Both the position numbers and the translations under genes were made by a program. Below, piece after piece: positions 9,005 to 16,546 of a DNA stretch of 64,000 bases. Position 1 is the stretch's first letter, and every line of letters starts with the position of its first letter. The notes beneath the pieces were generated by a model. That model saw only the letters and a list, made by a program, of their open reading frames with translations, had not been told where the DNA came from and made no database searches. This stretch comes from an uncultured Roseicyclus sp. (GTDB lineage Bacteria > Pseudomonadota > Alphaproteobacteria > Rhodobacterales > Rhodobacteraceae), in contig CANLXA010000002.1 of assembly GCA_947494975.1 (NCBI GenBank), forward strand, positions 310,001-374,000, written 5' to 3'.

Positions 9005-9451
9005 TCAGCTATCGCGTCTCGCATCCGGGACGTGATGGAAGCTGATCGCCAGCCTGTTCCACGCGTTCATCTGCGAGATGATCAGGGTCAGATCCACGAT
9101 TTCCTCGTCCGAAAAGTGCTCGCGCAGTTCGTCGTAAAGCGCCTTTGGCGCGCCGTTGGTGGCGATATGGGTAACGCTTTCCGCCCAGGCCAGGGCGGCC
9201 TTTTCGGCGGCGGTGAAAAACGGCACCTCGCGCCAGACGATCAGGCAATCGAGCCGCTGCTGTGTCTCGCCCGCTTCTCGGGCTTCGGTCGTGTGCAGGT
9301 CAACGCAATAGGCGCATCCGTTGATTTGCGAGACGCGGAGCTCCAGCAAAGCCCTGAGAACAGGCGCGATGGATCGCATATCGTTCTTCGCCTTCACCAT
9401 GCTCGTGATGGCCAGCGGGTTGATGGCCACGTAATCCAGGCGTTCGCTCAT
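9005..9451 (-). CDS. AhpD-like / carboxymuconolactone decarboxylase family protein
   Basis: 148 aa, an all-helical AhpD-fold protein. The active motif is CAYC at residues 46-49, with His at 53 (NGCAYCVDLH). This is the redox CxxC-xxxH arrangement of alkylhydroperoxidase D-type proteins. The C-terminus IVDLTLIISQMNAWNRLAIS is also typical of the small stand-alone CMD proteins. A peroxidase or disulfide-reductase role is likely but the substrate is unknown. It is transcribed alone, convergent to nusB. Confidence 0.88.
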   Translation of the reverse strand: MSERLDYVAINPLAITSMVKAKNDMRSIAPVLRALLELRVSQINGCAYCVDLHTTEAREAGETQQRLDCLIVWREVPFFTAAEKAALAWAESVTHIATNGAPKALYDELREHFSDEEIVDLTLIISQMNAWNRLAISFHHVPDARRDS

Positions 9452-9641
9452 GCCACATTCCTCCGGTTTGACGGACCATGGCAGGCAGCCTTGCCTTGGG
9501 CAGTTTCCGGCGCCGGTCGGACAGGAAACTTCATTCTCTCTTTGCCCTTAGCATTTTGTGGCATCCAGCGTTGGTATCGAGTCCTCTCTGGGCTCAACGG
9601 TCAAGACTAATCAGCAATCGAGGCGGTGTTTCAGCGGGGCT

Positions 9642-10100
9642 TCAAGGTAAGAAATGGATAGATACACCATCGGTGGTTGGGCCGGCGAGGACGGCACCCT
9701 GAATCGTGCTCATCAAAACGGGCGGTCCCGTAAGGGTTTGATTTGCGATGGCAAAGTGATCTGTGATGGGATCCGTATCATCAATCATCACGCCACGTCC
9801 GCGCGTCCAGTGGATCGGTGAGCAGGCCTTCGGATAATCTGTCGTAACAAACCGTGTCGCGCAAAACCTCCCCGTGGAACCTGTCTGGCAAATGGAAGTG
9901 GACCGAAAAACCAACATGGTTTGAGCATGTGCCACGGTTTCCATTTCAGATTGCTCAATTGTCTCCCTGCAGTTGGCTTCAAAGATCTCCGTTGCAGCGG
10001 CTTGAACATCGCGAAATGTGAGACCAGGGACCGTGGCCCATGAGACATTGGCAATTGTTGCAACCGCCACGGCACAGGAGATGAAAGCTGGAACCCGCAT
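9642..10100 (-). CDS. Secreted hypothetical protein, 152 aa
   Basis: No family recognised. The N-terminus MRVPAFISCAVAVATIANVSWA is a plausible Sec signal peptide. The mature part has five cysteines (NCRE, SICQTG, FCATR, KACSP), suggesting disulfides in the periplasm. The surrounding 9.4-10.2 kb looks less GC-rich than its neighbours by eye, so this may be a lineage-specific or acquired gene. Another minus-strand frame is also open here (9788-10186), but its product has no signal peptide and an odd composition, so I prefer this one. No partner genes are adjacent. Confidence 0.6.
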   Translation of the reverse strand: MRVPAFISCAVAVATIANVSWATVPGLTFRDVQAAATEIFEANCRETIEQSEMETVAHAQTMLVFRSTSICQTGSTGRFCATRFVTTDYPKACSPIHWTRGRGVMIDDTDPITDHFAIANQTLTGPPVLMSTIQGAVLAGPTTDGVSIHFLP

Positions 10101-10258
10101 GGACGCATCATAAGGACGGGAGCGGGGCGTTCAAGCGACAGAACCCGCGTGACGTAGAAGTCAACACAACCAAGTTGCGGCCACATCCCGTTTTTTTCGG
10201 CCGTGTTAAATCGCGGGGTGCCTGGGCGTGTTCAACTGCGAGCGGTTGATCCTTTCCG

Positions 10259-11050
10259 TCACTCCGTTGCCTGCGCAACCTCCTCCTGCAACACCATCCG
10301 ATACTCTTCAAGCTCCTCGGGCAGCAGCACGTAGATCGCGTCCGGCGGCGTGCTGAGCGCGTGTTGCATGAGGCGGACATCCACGCCCATGGCGTCGAGA
10401 TGCGCCATCACCTCGCCCTGACCGTACTGGATATCCTCGATGGCCAGAAACGCGGGCAGGGCCGTGTTTTCGCCGAAATAATGCTGATGCACGCCCACCA
10501 TCGCGTCGTCCGCGATCAGGCGCGTGGTGCCGCCTGCCAGAATGTAGGGGCAGGCCGACAGGCAGATATCTCCGGGCTCCATCAGCGTGCCGAGCCCCGC
10601 ATCCCGGATCGCGGCGCCGATGGCCAGCGCGTCGTGGACGGACCCACCCGGCGAATGCAGGCGGATCGTATCGAAGCTCGCATCGGCGCCCAGCCATTCG
10701 GCAAACCGGGTGGCGTCGCCGGGCGCGATCTGCCCGGTCACAAGGGCGATGCCTCCGTCGGCCGTGAAGCGCAGGCGGGCGGGCATGTCACCGGGATCGG
10801 GGATCGACGTTTGCCGGTCGCTGTCCCGCGGAGCGCGGTCCGGCAGGTCGCCGGGGCGATAGCGACGGACCTGATCGCCGGGGGCCACGGGTGCGTCGAG
10901 ACTGGGCGCGGAGGTGCCGGTGAACAGACGTGGGATCGCGCCGAGCAGGTCCGAGCCCGCCAGCACGACCGCCATGGCGATCTGAACCGCTAGGATCGCC
11001 AGGATCGCGCGGCGGACCATGCCGCCTTTGGGCGCGGGGATGTCAGTCAT
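10259..11050 (-). CDS. Membrane-anchored ClpP-like (SDH-type) periplasmic protein
   Basis: 263 aa. One membrane segment at about residues 14-35 (AILAILAVQIAMAVVLAG) is followed by a proline-rich linker. A ClpP/crotonase-like fold comes next: IRLHSPGGSVHDALAIGAAI, then GDICLSACPYILAGGTTR, then MVGVHQHYF. The Ser of LSAC and the His of VHQHYF fit the nucleophile and base positions of this periplasmic protease-like family. Catalysis is inferred, not shown. Its start overlaps the end of the upstream membrane coiled-coil gene by 8 bases, so the two are probably made together. SppA- or NfeD-type proteases are the nearest known analogues. Confidence 0.7.
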   Translation of the reverse strand: MTDIPAPKGGMVRRAILAILAVQIAMAVVLAGSDLLGAIPRLFTGTSAPSLDAPVAPGDQVRRYRPGDLPDRAPRDSDRQTSIPDPGDMPARLRFTADGGIALVTGQIAPGDATRFAEWLGADASFDTIRLHSPGGSVHDALAIGAAIRDAGLGTLMEPGDICLSACPYILAGGTTRLIADDAMVGVHQHYFGENTALPAFLAIEDIQYGQGEVMAHLDAMGVDVRLMQHALSTPPDAIYVLLPEELEEYRMVLQEEVAQATE

Positions 11051-12374
11051 TGGACCGGACGGGCTGGCTTGGCAGGGGGCTCACGTTTTCCGGCGTCACC
11101 GGGGCAGGCGGGCGCACCGGGCTGCCGGCCTGTTCCACCTGCACCTGATCGGCACGGTCGAGGGCCTCCATCTCCCGCATCGCGTGCAGGGCAGAGCGCA
11201 GTTCGGCCAGGGTCAGCGTGTCTTCCGCCGGAAGGTCGCCCCGCCCGGCGCGGATCGCGCTTTGCGTGACCATCAGAATCAGGACCAGGACGGCGGGCAG
11301 CAGATCGATGGCGATCGCTCCGGCCCAGGATGGCACGAAATTGCCGGCATAGAGGATCACCGCATCGGCGGAGGAGACGGGCGTGTAGGTGACCTGCGGC
11401 GTGGCCGGGCGGGCCAGCACCTGTTCCGCCGCATCCTCCAGCGATTGCGCGCGCAGGGCGAGGACTTGTAGGACGGAGGTGATCGTCGATTGTTGGGCAT
11501 TCTGCCCTGCCGCGCCGGAGGCATCGAGTTCGGGCAACACGACCGAGGCCGAAAGGTCCTCCGCGGCGCGGTCCACCAACGGGGCGACCGAGAGCTGACG
11601 CAGGCTGGTGACAAGCCCGGCAAGCCGCACAGCGTCCTCGGAAAACGCGACGGATCGGGCCTCCACGGCGCCGGGCTCCACGATCAGGGCCCGCATCCGG
11701 GACAGGATCGCATTGCCTTCCTCGAACGCGGCCTCGATCAACGGCGATTGCGCCTGGATCTGCACCTCAAGGGCGGCCAATTCCTCGGATTTCTGGCGCA
11801 GCACCCGGAAGACGGCGCCGCGTCCGGCCAGGCCGGACAGATCGCCGGCCGCCTCCTGCTCGGACAGATCCTCGAATGTCTGCCTGACCCGGGCCACGTC
11901 CCGCTCCAGCGCCTGTGCGCTGACGGCCGTATCATGGGCCTGTTCGAGCGCCTCCTGATATTCCTGCACGGTCTGCGCCAGATGCTGCTCCACCGCCGCT
12001 GACCCGGCCAAAGCGGCGGCGTTCAGCCAGGATGACATCGCGATAATCGCGAGCGATCCCAAGGCCATGGCCCCCATCAGTTTGAGCTTCGCGCCCGCCG
12101 TGCGCATCGCGGGCAGAAGCCGCATCAGGTAGGACCAGAAGACGAAGATCCCCACCGAGACCGCGATGGAATAGGCCGACGCGGCAAAGAACGACAAGGC
12201 GCCGGTATCGTCCAGAAGCGATGAGACGCCCAGATAGGTGTAGATGCCCGAGGCCGTCGCAAGCACTGCCAGCGCGGCGCCGGAAAAGCTGTCGAGCCAG
12301 GTCAGGTGCCCTTGCAATTCACGGGCATGGGCCAGCCCGTAATCATCGCGACTTGGTCGTCTTTGGTCGGGCAT
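11043..12374 (-). CDS. Hypothetical membrane protein with large coiled-coil periplasmic domain
   Basis: 443 aa, not recognised. Three hydrophobic segments lie near residues 31-52, 60-81 and 97-118. A long Ala/Glu/Gln-rich helical region with heptad-like pattern follows (EQHLAQTVQEYQEALEQAHD and onward to about residue 340). A fourth membrane segment is at about 352-376 (GAIAIDLLPAVLVLILMV), and the tail is cytoplasmic. The topology is reminiscent of envelope scaffold or chemoreceptor-like coils, but no HAMP or signalling domain is seen. It overlaps the ClpP-like gene by 8 bases, suggesting the pair acts as one envelope module. Confidence 0.7.
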   Translation of the reverse strand: MPDQRRPSRDDYGLAHARELQGHLTWLDSFSGAALAVLATASGIYTYLGVSSLLDDTGALSFFAASAYSIAVSVGIFVFWSYLMRLLPAMRTAGAKLKLMGAMALGSLAIIAMSSWLNAAALAGSAAVEQHLAQTVQEYQEALEQAHDTAVSAQALERDVARVRQTFEDLSEQEAAGDLSGLAGRGAVFRVLRQKSEELAALEVQIQAQSPLIEAAFEEGNAILSRMRALIVEPGAVEARSVAFSEDAVRLAGLVTSLRQLSVAPLVDRAAEDLSASVVLPELDASGAAGQNAQQSTITSVLQVLALRAQSLEDAAEQVLARPATPQVTYTPVSSADAVILYAGNFVPSWAGAIAIDLLPAVLVLILMVTQSAIRAGRGDLPAEDTLTLAELRSALHAMREMEALDRADQVQVEQAGSPVRPPAPVTPENVSPLPSQPVRSND

Positions 12375-12521
12375 GTGGGGCTCTCCGCGTCAGGTGTAGC
12401 GCCTAATATAGCGGTGCGGCACAAAAGGCCCAAGTCACCCCCTTGTGACGGCGGTTGCGCACCCCATATGCGCAGCGCCGGTTGGATCGCGCGCGGCTCG
12501 GGCAGCGCGACACCGGGGGAG

Positions 12522-13439
12522 ATGTTCCGCGTGGATTATGTATGGGCCCTGCTGGGGCTGGCGCTTCTGGTGGCCGGGGGTGAGGCGCTGGTGCGTGGCG
12601 CGCTGCGCCTGTCGGTGCGGTTGGCGCTGTCGCCTGCGCTGATCGGTGTGGTGGTCATGGGGTTCGGCACCTCGACCCCGGAATTGGCGGCGTCGCTGAC
12701 GGCGGCGCTGGCGGATGCGCCGGGGATCGCGCTCGGCAACGTGATCGGATCGAACGTGGCCAATATCGGCCTGATCCTGGGCCTCACCGCGCTGGCCAGC
12801 CCGATCGTGGCGCGGATCGGCGGTTTGGATGCCGAGGCCCTTGGGGCCGTCACGCTGGCGCTGCTGGTGGTTCTGGCGGTGGGTGGCATCGGCGTGGCCC
12901 TGGCGGTGATCTTCCTTATGGTGCTGACGGCCTATCTTGCGGTCAGCCTCCGCTTTGCCGTGGCCGTGCCGGATGCGCCTGAGGGCGGTGCGACGGGCGC
13001 GCTATGGGGTGGGATCGGCTTTGTCGTCCTTGGCCTTGCGATGCTGATCGGCGGCGCGCAGGCCCTGATCGGGGGCGCGATGGGGATCGCCGAATCCTTC
13101 AATGTTCCGCCGTCGATCATCGGGCTTACGCTGGTGGCCGTCGGCACCTCGCTTCCCGAGCTCGCCGCAAGCCTTGCGGCGGCGTTTCGCGGGCAGGGAG
13201 CGTTGGCGCTGGGAAACATCGTGGGCTCCAACATCTTCAACGGCTTTGCCATTCTGGGCATCACGGCGCTGGTCCATCCGATCGCGGTTGTGCCCTCCAT
13301 CGGCCTGGCCGAAGCCATCGCGCTGGCGGGATTTGCCGCGGGCCTGTTGATCCTTGGCCTTGTGGGGCGCATCGGGCGGTGGGCCGGGGCCGTCGCGCTG
13401 GCGGGATATGCCGCCTACGTGGTGGCGATCCTTGGCTGA
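12522..13439 (+). CDS. Ca2+/Na+ antiporter of the CaCA family (YrbG-like)
   Basis: 305 aa of almost continuous membrane helices. The two alpha-repeats are clear: GFGTSTPELAASL with ALGNVIGSNVANIGLILG, and AVGTSLPELAASL with ALGNIVGSNIFNGFAILG. Each carries the ion-binding acidic residue in the TPEL/LPEL motif. It exchanges calcium for sodium or protons across the inner membrane. The start is ambiguous: the ATG at 12522 lies right after GGGGGA, whereas a GTG at 12531 would give better spacing and loses only three residues. Upstream in-frame sequence is not protein-like. Confidence 0.92.
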   Translation: MFRVDYVWALLGLALLVAGGEALVRGALRLSVRLALSPALIGVVVMGFGTSTPELAASLTAALADAPGIALGNVIGSNVANIGLILGLTALASPIVARIGGLDAEALGAVTLALLVVLAVGGIGVALAVIFLMVLTAYLAVSLRFAVAVPDAPEGGATGALWGGIGFVVLGLAMLIGGAQALIGGAMGIAESFNVPPSIIGLTLVAVGTSLPELAASLAAAFRGQGALALGNIVGSNIFNGFAILGITALVHPIAVVPSIGLAEAIALAGFAAGLLILGLVGRIGRWAGAVALAGYAAYVVAILG

Positions 13440-13520
13440 GGATCGCTGCGGCGTCGGGTCAGGGTGGACCAATGGCAGGGGAATGCTAGACTTGGTGCAT
13501 CAGACAGAGGGATCCGTGCC

Positions 13521-13820
13521 ATGCCCGACCATATCAAGTTCATCTTGCGCCATGCGGCCTATGGCGGCGTCATCGCCGTGGTGTTTGTCGGCACCTTGCT
13601 GGCGCTGAACGTTGCGAACCTGTGGCATCTGGTGACACATACGGCGGAAGGCCCGCTGGCCGCGATTGTGCTGACGATCTTTTGCTGGATCACCTTCGGA
13701 TCGGTTCAGATCGGTATCCGCATCATGGCGATGGGTGATGGCGGCAAGGGCGGCGGCACACGCTCGCCCCAGCGGGTCACGGCGCCAGTGCAGATCCCGG
13801 TTCGCGTGGAGGAGCGCTAA
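13521..13820 (+). CDS. Small hypothetical membrane protein, 99 aa
   Basis: The start is ATG 13521, with AGAGGGA 8 bases upstream. Two hydrophobic segments are visible: GGVIAVVFVGTLLALNVANL and LAAIVLTIFCWITFGSVQIGI. They are followed by a glycine-rich, basic C-terminal tail (GDGGKGGGTRSPQR). No named family is recognised. It is 81 bases downstream of the calcium antiporter on the same strand and could be cotranscribed, but nothing shows a functional link. Confidence 0.7.
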   Translation: MPDHIKFILRHAAYGGVIAVVFVGTLLALNVANLWHLVTHTAEGPLAAIVLTIFCWITFGSVQIGIRIMAMGDGGKGGGTRSPQRVTAPVQIPVRVEER

Positions 13821-14053
13821 GCTCCACCCACACCGAACGGGGAATATGGCGGGGACCACCGCAACCGTAGAGGCGTATATTCCCGAGGACCTGTATGTAC
13901 AGGTGGGCGCCAGGTAGCAGGACCACGGTCCAGCCAGAGCCAGCTCCCTCGGAATTGCTTAAGGCCACTGGAATGTTGCCACAGGCACGAGAAGGGCAGA
14001 TCCGCCACCCCGCGACATAAGCCGCTGGGGGCGGTGCGACAAGGGGTGTGGCC
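13821..14053. other. 233-base intergenic region, no confident gene
   Basis: It lies between the small membrane protein and the SRPBCC gene on the opposite strand. It contains a palindrome CTGTATGTACAG near 13890 and a possible 23-codon reading frame on the plus strand starting at ATG 13846 behind GGGGA. I do not consider that ORF supported. Confidence 0.4.
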
Positions 14054-14467
14054 TCAATCGGCGACACTTGCCTTGCGCAGGCGGACCAGATGATCGTCCC
14101 ACCCGCCATCGAAGGCCGTGAGCAGGCCAAACGTCTCGGCGCCCGCCGGAATGCCGTCATGGAGCAGGTGGAGCCGGGTGCCGGCCTCCACGGCCGTCAG
14201 CGTCCAGGTGACCTCCGTCATCAATCCGCCCATCGGGCGCGCCGTGAAGCTCATCGACAGACGGCTATGGGCCGTGGCCTCGCGCACGTCGCCCCAGACA
14301 AGCGGTTCGCCGTCTTCGCCCGGCATGGAATAGGGGCCGGGCTGGGTCAGCGCCGTCTGCGGGCGATGAAACCAGACCGCCAGCTTGTCCGGATCAGTCA
14401 GAAAGGCCCAGACATCGGCCGGAGGGGCCGCGAGGATAAGTGCCTTTTCAATTGCGTGGGTGGTCAT
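14054..14467 (-). CDS. SRPBCC (AHSA1-type) domain protein
   Basis: 137 aa. A START/Bet v1-like fold of the AHSA1 group: IEKALILAAPPADVWAFLTD at the start, a central MSFTARPMGGLMTEVTWTL, and a final GGWDDHLVRLRK helix. It likely binds a small hydrophobic ligand in the cytoplasm. It is the second gene of an ArsR-SRPBCC pair. Its start overlaps the stop of the regulator by 4 bases. This pairing is very common and usually means the two respond to the same unknown compound. Confidence 0.88.
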   Translation of the reverse strand: MTTHAIEKALILAAPPADVWAFLTDPDKLAVWFHRPQTALTQPGPYSMPGEDGEPLVWGDVREATAHSRLSMSFTARPMGGLMTEVTWTLTAVEAGTRLHLLHDGIPAGAETFGLLTAFDGGWDDHLVRLRKASVAD

Positions 14468-14793
14468 GTCTTGGTGTCCTTTTCGACGGCGGTTTTGAGG
14501 GCGGCCAGTTTGTCCTCCCAGAATTCATCAAAGATGCTGAGCCAGTCGCGCAGCGGCGAAAGGGCGGCGGGGTTGAGCCGGTTGATGCGTTCCCGCCCGC
14601 GGGCCTGTACCTCGATCAACCCGCCATCCGACAGCATTGTGAGGTGCTTTTTCACCGCGGCGCGGGTCATGTCGAAACCATCCGCCACCTCGGCGATGGT
14701 CATGTCATGGCCCCGCAATTTCAGCAGGATGTCCCTGCGGGTCGGGTCGGCAAGGGCGCGGAAGACAAGTTGTTCGGGCGGGGCAGAGGGCAT
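14464..14793 (-). CDS. ArsR-family transcriptional repressor
   Basis: 109 aa. A winged-helix ArsR protein: VFRALADPTRRDILLKL, then MTIAEVADGFDMTRAAVKKHLTML as the recognition helix, then GLIEVQARGRERINRL as the wing. It has no metal-binding Cys cluster, as in the subgroup linked with SRPBCC proteins. Two related 16-bp sites lie just upstream, at 14808-14823 and 14835-14850, and are its probable operators. It is divergent from mmcB. Confidence 0.9.
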   Translation of the reverse strand: MPSAPPEQLVFRALADPTRRDILLKLRGHDMTIAEVADGFDMTRAAVKKHLTMLSDGGLIEVQARGRERINRLNPAALSPLRDWLSIFDEFWEDKLAALKTAVEKDTKT

Positions 14794-14807
14794 GGCGGGC
14801 TCAATAT

Positions 14808-14850
14808 GATACCGTTTGGTTTCAAATTAGATACGATACCAAATAGTATC
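14808..14850. promoter_or_regulatory. Probable double operator of the ArsR-SRPBCC pair
   Basis: The site at 14835-14850 is a perfect inverted repeat GATAC-N6-GTATC. A second site at 14808-14823 (GATACCGTTTGGTTTC) matches the reverse complement of the first at 13 of 16 positions. The two begin 27 bases apart, between the ArsR start and mmcB. Confidence 0.65.
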
Positions 14851-14878
14851 ACGTCAAGGCGAAAATTTCTTGCCATCT

Positions 14879-14893
14879 GTTCACGTATTGTTC
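14879..14893 (+). promoter_or_regulatory. LexA (SOS) box before mmcB
   Basis: GTTC-ACGTATT-GTTC is an exact GTTC-N7-GTTC direct repeat, the form of LexA site known from alphaproteobacteria. It ends directly before the ATG at 14894. MmcB is a DNA-repair protein, so an SOS site here makes biological sense. Confidence 0.75.
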
Positions 14894-14905
14894 ATGTTTG
14901 GCGAG

Positions 14906-15364
14906 ATGCGTGATGAGAGCTCAGATCAAACCCTGATGCCCGGCCAGCTTCTGGCGCGGGGCGTGTGCCGCCATTTGCGCGCCCATGATTTCGTGGCGCT
15001 GGAAGAGTTTACGCCCGAGCGCGGCAAACGCCTGGACGTGATGGCGTTGGGGCCGAAAGGTGAATTGTGGGTGATCGAGTGCAAATCCTCCCGCGTGGAT
15101 TTCACCTCCGATGCGAAGTGGGAGGGGTATCTGGAATGGGGGGACCGGTATTTCTGGGCGGTGGACGAGGATTTCCCGACAGAACTTCTGCCCGATGACA
15201 CCGGCCTGATCATTGCCGACGCATACGACGCCGAGATCCTGCGGTTCGGGCCGGAAACGAAGCTGGCCGGGGCCCGCCGCAAGGCCGTGACCCAGAAGTT
15301 CGCCCGCCACGCCGCGATGCGTCTCCACGGCTTTCGCGACCCGGCGGCGGTGTTTGAGTATTAA
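14906..15364 (+). CDS. mmcB: MmcB-family DNA repair protein (PD-(D/E)XK nuclease-like)
   Basis: 152 aa from ATG 14906; ATGs at 14894 and 14870 are also in frame. The 14870 start would place the LexA box inside the gene and is less likely. After MPGQLLARGVCRHLRAHDF comes EFTPERGKRLDVMALGPKGE and WVIECKSSRVDF. The D...ECK pattern is the nuclease core of this family, which is named for mitomycin C sensitivity in Caulobacter. Then follow YFWAVDEDFP and DTGLIIADAYDAEI. No Shine-Dalgarno is convincing, so translation could be leaderless. It is divergent from arsR. Confidence 0.87.
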   Translation: MRDESSDQTLMPGQLLARGVCRHLRAHDFVALEEFTPERGKRLDVMALGPKGELWVIECKSSRVDFTSDAKWEGYLEWGDRYFWAVDEDFPTELLPDDTGLIIADAYDAEILRFGPETKLAGARRKAVTQKFARHAAMRLHGFRDPAAVFEY

Positions 15365-15366
15365 CC

Positions 15367-15481
15367 CGCTCAAGGAGCGCGAAGCGCGGTAGCGCAAGAA
15401 AACGCCGTTCAAGGAGCGCGCTGCGCTGTAGCGCCAAAAACTCCGCTCAAGGAGCGCGCAGCACAATCGCACCGGACAATG
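15367..15481. repeat. Three imperfect tandem repeats of 38-39 bp
   Basis: Copies begin at 15367, 15406 and 15444, each opening with CGCTCAAGGAGCGCG or a one-base variant. The first two share TAGCGC further on, and the third is decayed. They fill the space between the convergent mmcB and DUF6324-like genes. The core contains short inverted segments (GCGCG...CGCGC), so transcripts could fold. They do not belong to a protein frame I can support. Confidence 0.7.
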
Positions 15482-15504
15482 CCGCTGCACACCAAACCCG
15501 CGAT

Positions 15505-15702
15505 CTACCGTTTTTTCTTGCCCATCTTGCGGGCGGCGGCCGCGGCGGCGCGCAGTTCCTCGGCGATGTCCTCGGCCTCTTCCGGGTCGAAATCCATCGG
15601 CAGATCCACCTCGGGCCCGGCAATATAGATGCGCACCATGCCAAGGGTCGTCGGACCGATCTGCAGATCGGCGGACATCTCGTTTTCGCTGTTGATCCCC
15701 AT
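15505..15702 (-). CDS. Small conserved protein, probably DUF6324
   Basis: 65 aa. The start at 15702 is fixed by AGGAGG about 4-5 bases upstream. The sequence has SADLQIGPTTLGMVRIYIAG, then DLPMDFDPEEAEDIAEEL, and ends with a basic AARKMGKKKR. I recognise it as a short rhodobacteral family that I believe is named DUF6324; the name is from memory. Function unknown. Convergent with mmcB and divergent from the GNAT gene. Confidence 0.75.
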   Translation of the reverse strand: MGINSENEMSADLQIGPTTLGMVRIYIAGPEVDLPMDFDPEEAEDIAEELRAAAAAARKMGKKKR

Positions 15703-15771
15703 GGAGCCTCCTGGCGCAGCTGATAGACTGGGCGTAGCGCAGGGGCGTGGGCGAAGGCAAGGGAGGGGTGC

Positions 15772-16263
15772 ATGGGTGAGATCGCGTTTCGGGACCTCGC
15801 GATTGGCGATGCGGGCTGGCTGATCGGGCAGCACGGGCTGCATTATGCGCAGGCAGAGGGGTTTGATGCCTCCTTCGAGGCGCTGGTGGCCCGGATCCTT
15901 GCGGAGTTCATCGACCACCGCGATCCGGCGGTGGAGCGGGGCTGGATCGCCTGGGATGGCGAGCAAAGGCTCGGCTCGGTGTTTTGCGTGAAGGGGCCGG
16001 AGGCGGATACGGCCAAGCTGCGCCTGTTCTACCTGGTGCCCGAGGCGCGGGGGCGAGGGTTGGGGCGGCACCTGCTGGACCTTTGCATCGCCCATGCCCG
16101 CGTCAAGGGCTTCGCGCGGCTCTGCCTCTGGACCCATGAGAGCCATCGCGCGGCCTGCGCGCTTTACGCGCGCGCTGGCTTTACCTGCGTCACCTCGCGC
16201 CCGGTCACATCGTTCGGCGTGGATCTGGTGGAACAGGAATGGGTGCTGGATCTGGGTGTTTGA
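15772..16263 (+). CDS. GNAT-family N-acetyltransferase
   Basis: 163 aa, one GNAT fold. The acetyl-CoA site is LFYLVPEARGRGLGRHLLD (the RGRGLG pyrophosphate loop). It is followed by the helix FARLCLWTHESHRAACALYARAGF, which is standard for motif B. The N-terminal IAFRDLAIGDAGWLIGQHG resembles small acetyltransferases associated with MarR-type regulators. The substrate is unknown. It is followed by the tRNA-His gene on the same strand. Confidence 0.9.
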   Translation: MGEIAFRDLAIGDAGWLIGQHGLHYAQAEGFDASFEALVARILAEFIDHRDPAVERGWIAWDGEQRLGSVFCVKGPEADTAKLRLFYLVPEARGRGLGRHLLDLCIAHARVKGFARLCLWTHESHRAACALYARAGFTCVTSRPVTSFGVDLVEQEWVLDLGV

Positions 16264-16329
16264 AGGCCTTGCATTTGGATGGGGCCAGCGCTATTCCGCC
16301 CCGGTGCACGCGATGCGTGCAGATCGGTT

Positions 16330-16406
16330 GCCGGCGTAGCTCAGTTGGTTAGAGCGCCTGATTGTGGATCAGGAGGTCCCCCGTTCGAGCCGGGGCGCTG
16401 GTACCA
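16330..16406 (+). tRNA. tRNA-His (anticodon GTG)
   Basis: 77 bases including the encoded CCA. Acceptor GCCGGCG pairs with CGCTGGT (two G-T wobbles). The D arm is GCTCAGTTGGTTAGAGC, the anticodon stem-loop CCTGA-TTGTGGA-TCAGG has anticodon GTG, and the T arm is CCCCG-TTCGAGC-CGGGG. The base before G1 is T and the discriminator is A73. The usual G-1:C73 pair of bacterial tRNA-His is therefore missing, as known for a large group of alphaproteobacteria. Confidence 0.97.
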
Positions 16407-16518
16407 TTCTTCCTTTATTTGTCCTATCGCCGTCGGTTCCTTGAGGGCGGCTGGCCGTGGGGTCGCCGCGCCTTCGGCCCGTCGACCGGCCGGAGGGCGT
16501 TGCCCCCCGGACCCCCCA

Positions 16519-16541
16519 GGGTATTTGGGACCATTGGAAGG
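16519..16541 (+). repeat. Dispersed 23-bp intergenic motif, copy 2
   Basis: GGGTATTT, then GGGACCA, then TTGGAAGG. It lies 5 bases beyond the stop codon of the minus-strand DUF6476 gene and is preceded on the plus strand by a C/G-rich stretch (TTGCCCCCCGGACCCCCC). Confidence 0.65.
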
Positions 16542-16546
16542 GGTGG

